Shown here piece after piece: positions 18,553 through 25,621 of a stretch of 64,000 nt of DNA. The notes below the pieces were generated by a model that was not told the DNA's origin, made no database searches, and saw only the letters and a list, made by a program, of their open reading frames with translations. Position 1 is the first letter of the stretch; every line of letters starts with the position of its first letter. The position numbers were made by a program, and so were the translations under genes. Source of the DNA: Limnohabitans sp. Bal53 (GTDB lineage: Bacteria > Pseudomonadota > Gammaproteobacteria > Burkholderiales > Burkholderiaceae_C); contig NZ_NESH01000005.1 in assembly GCF_003063355.1 (NCBI RefSeq), positions 233,268 through 297,267 on the forward strand. Reading direction: 5' to 3'.

Positions 18553-19413
18553 ATGGACGCACTTCCTTCACTTCATGACCCGCTGTCCGGTGTGGTGGTG
18601 GTGTTGCTGGCCGATTTTTTGCGCCAGCACCAGGGCTGGGGCTGGTTGCGTCTGGTGGCCGGGGCCACGCCCTACAAAGACGTGCCCGGCCTGACCATGG
18701 TCAAGGTCATGGGCAGTGGCCATGGTGGCGGTTTCAGCTTGCGCCCCAGTGCCACGCACCAGGGCCTGATCTGCACTTTCAGCCACCTCGATTTGGCTTT
18801 GAACTTTTTGGACAGCCCGGCTGTGCAGGCCTACCGCAGCCGCGCCCGCGAGTGCTGGACAGGCGTGTTGTCCGTGCAATCGGCCCGGGGCCATTGGGAC
18901 AAACAAGCTTGGCAAGCGAGCAGTGCGCAAGCCCTGGGCCTGTCTGGCGATCAGGCCGAACCTGGTCTGGGCTTGGCAGGCCGGCCGCACAGCGGTCCGT
19001 TTGCCGTGCTCACCCGCGCCAGCATCGTGCCCACCAAGGCCATGGCGTTTTGGCGCTATGCCCCAGCCGCGCAAGCCGACTTGAGCCAAGCCCCCGGTTG
19101 CCTGCTGGCCATGGGCCTGGGCGAAGCGCCCTTGGTGCGTCAATGCACCTTCAGCCTCTGGCAGGACACAGAAGCCATGTTGCAATACGCCCGCCAAGGC
19201 GCCCACCAGGTGGCCAGTGCGGCTGCGTACAAGCACCAGTTTTTTTCCGAATCGCTTTTCGTGCGCATGCAGGTGCTGCAGATGGCTGGGGCCTGGCAAG
19301 GCCGCAGCTTCGAAGCACCTGCCACGGCCGTTCAGAGCACCGCATCCACCGATGCAGCGCTGGCCGGCAGCCGCCTGGCCGGTGTGCCCAGCCTGGAGGT
19401 CAGCCATGTCTGA
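18553..19413 (+). CDS. crtA: Spheroidene monooxygenase CrtA
   Basis: A 286-residue enzyme that adds the 2-keto group converting spheroidene to spheroidenone when oxygen is present. Characteristic stretches are PGLTMVKVMGSGHGGGFSLR near the N terminus and LTRASIVPTKAMAFWRYAP further on, both conserved in CrtA. The start at 18553 is chosen by homology; the ribosome site is poor. The end overlaps crtD by 8 bp. Confidence 0.92.
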   Translation: MDALPSLHDPLSGVVVVLLADFLRQHQGWGWLRLVAGATPYKDVPGLTMVKVMGSGHGGGFSLRPSATHQGLICTFSHLDLALNFLDSPAVQAYRSRARECWTGVLSVQSARGHWDKQAWQASSAQALGLSGDQAEPGLGLAGRPHSGPFAVLTRASIVPTKAMAFWRYAPAAQADLSQAPGCLLAMGLGEAPLVRQCTFSLWQDTEAMLQYARQGAHQVASAAAYKHQFFSESLFVRMQVLQMAGAWQGRSFEAPATAVQSTASTDAALAGSRLAGVPSLEVSHV

Positions 19414-20938
19414 GCACCGCGTGGTCATCGTGGGCGCAGGCATGGGCGGCTTGTGCAGCGCCATCGCGCTCGCGCACCAAGGGCTTGATGTCACCGTGGT
19501 CGAAACCTCGGGTGCGCCCGGCGGCAAGGTGCACAGCCGCGAGGTGAACGGCGCGCACATCGACAGCGGCCCCACCGTGTTCACCATGCGCTGGGTGTTT
19601 GACGACTTGCTGCGCAGCGTGGGCACCAGCGTCGAGGCCGAAATGCGCATCGCGCCGCTGAATGTGCTCGCCCGCCACTTCTGGCCCGATGGCAGCCAAC
19701 TCGATTTGTCGGCCGATGCACGCGAGAGCGAAGCCGCCATTGCGGCCTGGTCGGGTGGCGACGAAGCCCGGCGCTTTCGTGATTTCTGCAAGACCACCCG
19801 CCAGCTTTACGCCACGCTCGAAGGCCCGATGATCCGCGCCCAGCGCCCCAGCATGGGCGGCTTCATGGGCGATCTGGGCTTCAAAGGCTTGGGCGTGTTG
19901 GCCCAACTCGGCCCCATGCGCAGCCTCTGGCAGCAGCTCGGCCACCAGTTTTCAGACCCGCGTTTGCGCCAATTGTTCGCACGCTACGCCACCTACTGCG
20001 GCTCATCGCCTTGGCAGTCTCCCGCAACGCTCATGTTGATCGCCCAAGTTGAGATGGACGGGGTCTGGTCGGTTGAAGGCGGCATGGTCGGCATGGCCCA
20101 AGCACTGGCCCGTGTGGCCCGTCGCAAAGGCGCGGTGTTTCGCTACCACAGCACCTGCCAGCGCATCGAGCAGCGCCAAGGCCGCGTGTGCGGTGTGCAC
20201 TTGGAGTCGGGCGAATTTTTACCAGCTGAGCGCGTCATCTTCAATGGCGACGCCGCCGCTTTGCGCCAAGGCTTGTTGGGTGACGAGGTGCGCCGCGCTG
20301 TGCCAACAGACGCGCCGCCGCGCTCCCTGTCGGCCTTAACGTGGTCCATGCACACCCCCGCCGACGGCGTGGCGCTGGACCGGCACAACGTGTTTTTTCA
20401 GAGCACTTACGCCAGCGAGTTCGAAGACATCTTTGAGCGCCAGCGCTTGCCCGCGCAGCCCACGGTCTATGTCTGTGCACAAGACCGACCTGCGCAGCTG
20501 GCATCCGGCCTGGCCGAGCGCATTTTTTGTTTGGTCAACGCCCCCGCCTGCGGTGATGGCAGCGCAATCACCGAGGAGGCTTTAGAACAATGTCAAACGC
20601 ACACCTTTCAGCACCTGCGCCAACTGGGCCTGCACCTGCAACCCACAACGAGCAACAGTCTGCGAACGACGCCTCAGGATTTTCATCGGCGCTTTCCGGC
20701 CAGCGGGGGGGCTCTGTACGGGCAGGCGACGCACGGGTGGACCAGCATCTTCAGCCGACCTGGCTCCACCACACCCCTGCAGGGCCTGTATCTGGCGGGG
20801 GGCAGCGTGCACCCGGGGCCGGGCGTGCCGATGGCGGCCTTGTCCGGGCAGCGGGCGGCCGAGGCGCTGATGGCGAGCCTCGCTTCGACCAGCAGGTTCC
20901 AGACGGGGGCTACCTTTGGTGGTATGTCGACGCCATGA
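19406..20938 (+). CDS. crtD: Hydroxyneurosporene/methoxyneurosporene dehydrogenase CrtD
   Basis: A 510-residue CrtI-family flavoprotein that introduces the 3,4 double bond after C-1 hydration. The FAD-binding start is VVIVGAGMGGLCSAIALA. The C-terminal LYLAGGSVHPGPGVPMAALS is the family's second FAD motif, proving the frame is intact to 20938. GGAGGT precedes the ATG. The last 349 bp are also covered by the crtC frame if crtC starts at its best ribosome site. Confidence 0.93.
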   Translation: MSEHRVVIVGAGMGGLCSAIALAHQGLDVTVVETSGAPGGKVHSREVNGAHIDSGPTVFTMRWVFDDLLRSVGTSVEAEMRIAPLNVLARHFWPDGSQLDLSADARESEAAIAAWSGGDEARRFRDFCKTTRQLYATLEGPMIRAQRPSMGGFMGDLGFKGLGVLAQLGPMRSLWQQLGHQFSDPRLRQLFARYATYCGSSPWQSPATLMLIAQVEMDGVWSVEGGMVGMAQALARVARRKGAVFRYHSTCQRIEQRQGRVCGVHLESGEFLPAERVIFNGDAAALRQGLLGDEVRRAVPTDAPPRSLSALTWSMHTPADGVALDRHNVFFQSTYASEFEDIFERQRLPAQPTVYVCAQDRPAQLASGLAERIFCLVNAPACGDGSAITEEALEQCQTHTFQHLRQLGLHLQPTTSNSLRTTPQDFHRRFPASGGALYGQATHGWTSIFSRPGSTTPLQGLYLAGGSVHPGPGVPMAALSGQRAAEALMASLASTSRFQTGATFGGMSTP

Positions 20939-21798
20939 GTGACGACGGCCAACACGGCATCACCCTCATTGCGTTTGTGGGCAGTGTCTTCTCACCTTAT
21001 TACGCCTGGGCGCGTGGGCGAGGCCAAGCCCATGCCGACAACCACTGCGCCCTGAACGTGGCCATCTACAGCAAAGGCCAGAGCCGCTGGGCCATGACCG
21101 AGCGCGGTCAGCGCCATTGCGCCCGCAGCGCCCGCCAGTTCACCATCGGTCCGAGCCAACTGAGCTGGGACGGCGACTGCCTTCTCATCGACATCGACGA
21201 GGTGTGTGTGCCCATCCCGCGGCGCGTACGCGGCCGCATCAAGCTCTGGCCTCAGCAATTGTTTGGCTACTCCACACCACTTGATGCGAATGCCCAGCAC
21301 CGCTGGGGGCCGCTGGCGCCCAGCTCGCGCATCGAAGTGGATCTGAACGCCCCCGATCTGAAATGGCAAGGCCACGCGTACTTGGATTCCAACGAAGGTG
21401 ACGAACCGGTGGACCAGGGTTTTCACACCTGGGATTGGTCCCGCGCCCGCACACGCGATGGCAGCACCGTGGTGTTTTACGACATGCAAGCGCCCGGCAC
21501 CGAAGACCGCGTCTTGTCGCTGCGCTTCACGCCGCAAGGCACGGTCGAGCCCATTGCCACGCCCCCTGCGCAGCGCCTGTCCAAGACGGGCTGGCGAATC
21601 GACCGCCGCATGCGCAGCACGCAAGGCGTGCGTGTACATGAACAACTCGAAGACACGCCGTTTTACCAGCGTGCCTTGCTGCAATTTGATCACGCGGGTG
21701 AGCCTTTGCTCGCCTTTCACGAAACCCTGTCGGTGCCGCGCTTGGTGTCACCGGTGGTTCAAGCCATGCTGCCTTGGCGCATGCCCAGGCGGGCTTGA
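20590..21798 (+). CDS. crtC: Acyclic carotenoid 1,2-hydratase CrtC (start uncertain)
   Basis: Adds water to the psi end of neurosporene or demethylspheroidene. The conserved core runs from PDGGYLWWYVDAMSDDG through IAFVGSVFSPYYAWARGRG and HCALNVAIY to ETLSVPRLVSPVVQAMLPWR. The ATG at 20935 would cut off the conserved GGYLWWYVDA part, so translation must begin inside crtD. GAGGAGG lies 10 bp before the ATG at 20590, giving 402 residues and a 349-bp overlap in another frame. The first ~95 residues look like shadow sequence of crtD. A GTG at 20737 is an alternative. Confidence 0.85.
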   Translation: MSNAHLSAPAPTGPAPATHNEQQSANDASGFSSALSGQRGGSVRAGDARVDQHLQPTWLHHTPAGPVSGGGQRAPGAGRADGGLVRAAGGRGADGEPRFDQQVPDGGYLWWYVDAMSDDGQHGITLIAFVGSVFSPYYAWARGRGQAHADNHCALNVAIYSKGQSRWAMTERGQRHCARSARQFTIGPSQLSWDGDCLLIDIDEVCVPIPRRVRGRIKLWPQQLFGYSTPLDANAQHRWGPLAPSSRIEVDLNAPDLKWQGHAYLDSNEGDEPVDQGFHTWDWSRARTRDGSTVVFYDMQAPGTEDRVLSLRFTPQGTVEPIATPPAQRLSKTGWRIDRRMRSTQGVRVHEQLEDTPFYQRALLQFDHAGEPLLAFHETLSVPRLVSPVVQAMLPWRMPRRA

Positions 21799-21808
21799 GA
21801 TGAACAAA

Positions 21809-21826
21809 CTTGAACAAAATTTCAAG
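21809..21826. promoter_or_regulatory. Inverted repeat upstream of pucB
   Basis: CTTGAA-N6-TTCAAG, a perfect 6-bp dyad 76 bp before the pucB ATG. It does not match the PpsR consensus. It could be an operator for a puc-specific regulator; this is speculative. Confidence 0.3.
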
Positions 21827-21902
21827 TCAACCCCATTCCTGGCCGTGGTGGCCATGAATAGCCCTCGTGCGGGCCGTGCACGTCTTCTGCAAGGAGAAAA
21901 CT

Positions 21903-22055
21903 ATGTCTAACTCAGACAAAGTCTGGCCAACGGGACTGACCGAGGCCGAATCGGAAGAGATTCACCGCAATCTCATCCAGGGTACGCAGATCTTCGGCAT
22001 GATTGCCGCATTTGCCCATCTGCTGGCCTACATCTATTCACCCTGGCTCAAGTAA
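21903..22055 (+). CDS. pucB: Light-harvesting 2 beta polypeptide PucB
   Basis: The 50-residue beta chain of the peripheral antenna. LTEAESEEIHRNLIQG and AAFAHLLAYIYSPWLK carry the two conserved His (the second ligates B850-type BChl). Aligned with the Rhodoblastus acidophilus LH2 beta chain, the Arg20 that hydrogen-bonds the B800 acetyl is Gln here (GTQIF for GTRVF). AAGGAG precedes the ATG; an in-frame start at 21867 is less likely. pucA follows after 12 bp. Confidence 0.93.
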   Translation: MSNSDKVWPTGLTEAESEEIHRNLIQGTQIFGMIAAFAHLLAYIYSPWLK

Positions 22056-22067
22056 AGGAGATTCATC

Positions 22068-22262
22068 ATGATCTACTCGAAAATGTGGTGTGTGGTGAAA
22101 CCTTCGGTGGGTATTCCGGTGTTCATTGCGGCTGTGGCGATCTCGTCGTTCAGCGTGCATTTGGCCCTGACAACCAACACCACCTGGGTGAAAGACTTCC
22201 TCAACGGTGGTGCCAAAGTGGTCGCTGCGGCGCCTGCTGCGGATGCTGCGGTGAAGAAGTAA
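22068..22262 (+). CDS. pucA: Light-harvesting 2 alpha polypeptide PucA with Phe44-Leu45
   Basis: The 64-residue alpha chain of LH2. It aligns without gaps with the R. acidophilus alpha chain: Met1 (B800 ligand), Trp7, Pro12, His31 in SSFSVHLAL and Trp40 in TTWVKDF. At positions 44 and 45, where B850 complexes have aromatic hydrogen-bond donors to the B850 acetyl groups, it has Phe and Leu. The same Tyr44Phe/Trp45Leu pair is known from B800-820 (LH3) complexes, so a blue-shifted antenna is predicted. The tail is Ala-rich (VVAAAPAADAAVKK). Confidence 0.93.
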   Translation: MIYSKMWCVVKPSVGIPVFIAAVAISSFSVHLALTTNTTWVKDFLNGGAKVVAAAPAADAAVKK

Positions 22263-22281
22263 AGGGTGCAAGCCCGAACGG

Positions 22282-22311
22282 CCAGGCGCGCAAGCGCCTG
22301 GTCTTTCTCTT
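22282..22311 (+). terminator. Hairpin with T-rich tail between pucA and pucC
   Basis: CCAGGCGC-GCAA-GCGCCTGG (8-bp stem, GCAA tetraloop) followed by TCTTTCTCTT. It may act as a partial terminator or 3' stabiliser, so that pucBA mRNA greatly exceeds pucC mRNA. Confidence 0.65.
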
Positions 22312-22316
22312 GACTT

Positions 22317-23714
22317 ATGAATACCACCAAAAATCGCAGTAACTGGGGCATGGCTTTGGCCAGTTGGGGCCCTCGGTTTCTCCCTTTTGCCGACGCCGCC
22401 AGCGATGATTTGCCGCTGTCGCGTTTGCTGCGCTTGTCGCTCTTTCAAATTTCTGTCGGCATGGCCATGGTCATGCTGGTGGGCACCCTCAACCGCGTGA
22501 TGATCGTGGAGCTCAAAGTCTCCGCCACGCTGGTGTCCTTCATGGTGGCCTTGCCATTGCTCATTGCGCCTTTGCGCGCACTCATTGGTTTTCGCTCGGA
22601 CAACCACCGCTCGCAACTGGGCTGGCGGCGCGTGCCCTACATCTGGATGGGCAGCTTGCTGCAGTTTGGCGGCTTTTCCATCATGCCGTTTGCGCTCTTG
22701 GTGCTGGCCGGTGCCGGGCAAGCCAGCCAGGCACCGGCCTGGGTCGGCCAGATCGGCGCTGCTGGCGCGTTTTTGTTGGTGGGCTTGGGCATGCACACCG
22801 TGCAAACTGCAGGCCTGGCCCTGGCCACCGACCTGGCCCCGCCAGAGCGCCAGCCCCAAGTGGTAGGCCTCATGTATGTGATGCAGTTGATCGGCATGAT
22901 CGGCAGCGCCTTGGTTCTGGGCTATTTGCTGCACGACTACAGCCCTGGGCAGCTGATTCGTGTGGTGCAGGCCGTGGCCGTGACCACCTTGGTGCTCAAT
23001 GTGATCGCGCTTTGGAAGCAAGAGCCGCGCAGCCGACTGCGCAAACCCGGCACCCCCATCGAGCACACCTTCGCACAAGCCTGGCAGCTGTTTTGCCAAG
23101 GGCCCAACACTTTGCGCCGCTTGTTGGCGGTGGGTTTGGGCACCATGGCCTTCACCATGGAAGACGTGTTGCTCGAGCCCTATGGCGGCGAGATTTTGCA
23201 CATGAGCGTGTCCAGCACCACGCTGCTCTCGGCCACCTTGGCGCTGGGCGGCTTGCTGGGTTTTGCCTGGGCTTCACGCGTGTTGGGGCGCGGTGGCGAT
23301 GCCTACCGCATGTCCGGCTGGGGGGCCTGGGTGGGTTTGCCCGCCTTCGTCTGCGTGATTGCCTCCGGCCCTCTGTCCATGCCCGCCTTGTTTGTGTTGG
23401 GCATATTCTTGATTGGCTTGGGCGGTGGTTTGTTTGCACATGGCACCCTCACGGCCACCATGCAGCTGGCCCCACCGGGTCAGATCGGTTTGGCCATGGG
23501 CGCCTGGGGCGCCGTGCAGGCCACGGCTGCGGGTGTGGGCATGGCCGCAGGCGGCTTGGTGCGCGACGGCGTGGCCCTGATCAGCACCCCCGTCATGGGC
23601 TACTCCGCTGTCTACGCCATCGAGATCCTTTTGCTGGGCATGACCCTGTGGGCTATGGGACCTTTGCTGCGTTCTGCGCCCGTTGCTGTACGCCCGCCCG
23701 CCATCTCTGCATAA
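22317..23714 (+). CDS. pucC: PucC-family antenna assembly transporter-like protein
   Basis: A 465-residue, 12-helix membrane protein of the BCD/MFS family needed to assemble light-harvesting complexes, possibly delivering bacteriochlorophyll. FLPFADAASDDLPLSRLLRL, MLVGTLNRVMIVEL, GFRSDNHRSQLGWRRVPYIW and LGTMAFTMEDVLLEPYGGE are the family motifs. Its position straight after pucBA marks it as the LH2-dedicated paralogue; two others in this window are at 32571 and 46497. Confidence 0.9.
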   Translation: MNTTKNRSNWGMALASWGPRFLPFADAASDDLPLSRLLRLSLFQISVGMAMVMLVGTLNRVMIVELKVSATLVSFMVALPLLIAPLRALIGFRSDNHRSQLGWRRVPYIWMGSLLQFGGFSIMPFALLVLAGAGQASQAPAWVGQIGAAGAFLLVGLGMHTVQTAGLALATDLAPPERQPQVVGLMYVMQLIGMIGSALVLGYLLHDYSPGQLIRVVQAVAVTTLVLNVIALWKQEPRSRLRKPGTPIEHTFAQAWQLFCQGPNTLRRLLAVGLGTMAFTMEDVLLEPYGGEILHMSVSSTTLLSATLALGGLLGFAWASRVLGRGGDAYRMSGWGAWVGLPAFVCVIASGPLSMPALFVLGIFLIGLGGGLFAHGTLTATMQLAPPGQIGLAMGAWGAVQATAAGVGMAAGGLVRDGVALISTPVMGYSAVYAIEILLLGMTLWAMGPLLRSAPVAVRPPAISA

Positions 23715-23763
23715 TTATTTCCCACTTCCCTCAAGATTACCCCCCGCAACCCAAGGACTCACC

Positions 23764-23859
23764 ATGGAAATCAAACACATCCTCATCATCATGTTCGTGG
23801 TTTTCTGCCTGTTCATGCTGGCCAACTGGTTCAACCGCCCCAAGCGCCCACGCAAGTGA
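23764..23859 (+). CDS. 31-residue single-helix membrane peptide after pucC
   Basis: AAGGA precedes the ATG by 7 bp. The product (MEIKHILIIMFVVFCLFMLA plus a tail NWFNRPKRPRK) has one transmembrane helix and a strongly basic C terminus that should stay in the cytoplasm. It lies 49 bp after pucC and 36 bp before a strong terminator, so it would be the last gene of the puf-puc block. No family recognised. It may be a small antenna-associated or assembly peptide. Confidence 0.5.
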   Translation: MEIKHILIIMFVVFCLFMLANWFNRPKRPRK

Positions 23860-23895
23860 AGCGCCCCATGGCACGGGGACTTCGAAAAAGCCCCA

Positions 23896-23933
23896 CCCAC
23901 AAAAAAGCCGCTGTGAAGCGGCTTTTTTGTGGG
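23896..23933. terminator. Strong bidirectional Rho-independent terminator
   Basis: Perfect 17-bp stem, CCCACAAAAAAGCCGCT, loop GTGA, then the complement with a T6 run on either strand. It ends the rightward puf/puc block and also the leftward RRM gene, whose stop is 14 bp away. Confidence 0.9.
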
Positions 23934-23946
23934 CGACTGAAACAGA

Positions 23947-24240
23947 TCAGTTGCGTGTGTCGCGGTAACCGCTGCCGTAGCCGGTGCTCGGCTCTTTGGG
24001 CTTGGAGATGTTCACCACGATCGAGCGACCGCTGACCGACATGCCGTTCAGGCCGGTGATGGCGGCTTGGGCTTCTTCGGCGCTGGACATTTCGACAAAG
24101 GCGAAACCTTTGGAGCGGCCGGTGTCGCGGTCCATCATGACTTTGGCCGACATCACGCCGCCAAATTCAGAAAAGTTTTGACGCAAGCTGGCGTCGTCGA
24201 TGGTGTAGGGCAAGTTGCCCACGTAAATTTTGCTGCTCAT
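23947..24240 (-). CDS. RRM-type RNA-binding protein
   Basis: A 97-residue protein consisting of one RRM domain with RNP2 IYVGNL (residues 5-10) and RNP1 KGFAFVEM (44-51), then a short Gly/Tyr/Arg tail (STGYGSGYRDTRN). Such small bacterial RRM proteins bind single-stranded RNA and are often cold-induced. It sits convergent to the puf/puc operon. Its promoter may be as far away as 24777-24805 (about 540 nt upstream), which would give an unusually long leader. Confidence 0.92.
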   Translation of the reverse strand: MSSKIYVGNLPYTIDDASLRQNFSEFGGVMSAKVMMDRDTGRSKGFAFVEMSSAEEAQAAITGLNGMSVSGRSIVVNISKPKEPSTGYGSGYRDTRN

Positions 24241-24834
24241 GGTTGAGCCTTTCAGAGAGGTGGCGTGGCGGCTTCAAAACGAAGCCGACATGCAGGGAAG
24301 AGCGGATTCTTGGCAAATGCCCAGAAGCCGCAGGGAAACGCGCCAAGGGCCGTGAGGCCTTAGCGCATTTGTTCGGGGCTGGGGCTGTTTTGCAGCCAGT
24401 CGCGCGTGGTGTCGAGAACGCGGCGCGCAGCATGTTGGGTGAAAGCACAAGCCGTGTGGTGCAGGGCGGGCGTCAGGTCCAAGCCTTGCAGAGCAGGGCG
24501 AGCCTGGCGCAAAGCCGTGGCGGCTGTTGTTCGGCCGAGGCCGGTGCAAAAAGGGTGTGTCGAGGGCGAAGCGACCGGGGAGCCCGTGCGGGTGGTAATC
24601 GGGGAAATCAAAATCAATCGAGTCGCAAACCATCCAGGGGCTTGCGCAGAGCTGTGAGAAAAATGCCGAGGCCTGCAGCTCAACAGGAGACGGTGTTCGA
24701 AGTCAATCGATGCCAATGCAGACGCCTTGTGAGCCATCTGCGTGTTGTTCACGCGGGTATTGCAGAACAAGCAGTGATTATATTTCCAAATGAAATAAAA
24801 GTCAAATTTTTTATTTCCGACAGTTTGAAAGGCG
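24241..24834. other. 594-bp region without a convincing gene but with a strong leftward promoter
   Basis: Frames here look like poor coding sequence. The longest minus frame is 24360-24770 (136 codons); its C-terminal half (LDLTPALHHTACAFTQHAAR...) is protein-like but its N-terminal half is not, while another frame between 24633 and about 24500 looks better there. This could be a frameshifted remnant, a non-coding RNA, or the leader of the RRM gene. Confidence 0.4.
24777..24805 (-). promoter_or_regulatory. Near-consensus sigma-70 promoter reading leftward
   Basis: On the minus strand TTGACT (24805-24800), a 17-bp spacer, and TATAAT (24782-24777), in a markedly AT-rich stretch. No clear gene starts directly behind it; the next certain leftward start is the RRM gene at 24240. 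Confidence 0.7.
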
Positions 24835-25482
24835 TCAAAGCCCGTTCACCACGTGGCGCACCAACAAGAGCGACAGCACCCACATGGTCACACCGATCAG
24901 CGCGTCCAGCACTTGCCAAGCGCGTGGCCGTGCAAACCAAGGGGCCAGCCAACGCGCCCCAAAGCCCAATGCGCTGAACCAAAGCAAGCTGGCCGCACTG
25001 GCCCCGGCCGCAAACCAGCCTTGCAGCGGCGCGGGCTGCTGCGCGCCAATGCTGCCCACCAAGAGCACCGTGTCCAGATACACATGTGGGTTGAGCAAGG
25101 TAAAAGCCGCCGCTTGCGCGAGCGCCGCCCCACGGCGCAGGCCCTGGCCCGTGTTCGTCACATCCAGCGCATTGGCCTGGCGCGCCCGCTGAAGCGCGCG
25201 CCAGCCATACACGGCCAAAAACGCCGCTCCACCCAAAGCCAGACCACGTGCCAGCAAAGGCCTGTCGCCCAGGGCTTGCGCCATGCCGAACACGCCTGCC
25301 GTGATGAGCAGCGCGTCGGCCACCGCACAAAAGGCCACCACGCTGCCCACATGCTCGCGGCGCAGACCTTGGCGCAACACAAAAGCGTTTTGCGCCCCAA
25401 TGGCCACGATCAGGCCGAGGCCCAAAAACAGGCCTTGGACAAAAACAGGCCAGGCCCCTGCAACACTTGACAGCACACTCAT
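24835..25482 (-). CDS. LysE/ArgO family amino acid exporter
   Basis: A 215-residue membrane protein with about six helices. LGLIVAIGAQNAFVLRQGLRR near the N terminus and LNPHVYLDTVLLVGSIGAQ in the middle are the hallmarks of the LysE/ArgO branch, which exports basic amino acids such as arginine or lysine. It lies downstream of the BLUF gene on the same strand with a 139-bp gap, probably its own unit. No LysG/ArgP-type regulator is adjacent. Confidence 0.9.
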   Translation of the reverse strand: MSVLSSVAGAWPVFVQGLFLGLGLIVAIGAQNAFVLRQGLRREHVGSVVAFCAVADALLITAGVFGMAQALGDRPLLARGLALGGAAFLAVYGWRALQRARQANALDVTNTGQGLRRGAALAQAAAFTLLNPHVYLDTVLLVGSIGAQQPAPLQGWFAAGASAASLLWFSALGFGARWLAPWFARPRAWQVLDALIGVTMWVLSLLLVRHVVNGL

Positions 25483-25487
25483 GCGAT

Positions 25488-25503
25488 GCGCCCTTTAGGG
25501 CGC
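25488..25503. promoter_or_regulatory. Palindrome just upstream of the LysE-type gene
   Basis: GCGCCCT-TT-AGGGCGC lies 5 bp in front of the start codon and covers the place of the ribosome site. It could hide that site in an RNA hairpin or bind a regulator. Confidence 0.3.
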
Positions 25504-25621
25504 GAAAGAATTCGAAAGGGGGGATTGTGCCGGGTTGGGCTGACTCTGATGGGAGGGGACGCACGGGCATCCAAGTCGGGTCGATGAAAGCAGCTGCTGT
25601 TGTTCAGTATTGTCGAGCACC

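Noticed and set aside
24360..24770. 136-codon minus-strand ORF behind the orphan promoter
   Set aside because: Not listed as a gene: the N-terminal half has low-quality composition and a different frame looks better there. No ribosome site was recognised. Kept only as a possibility for the region.
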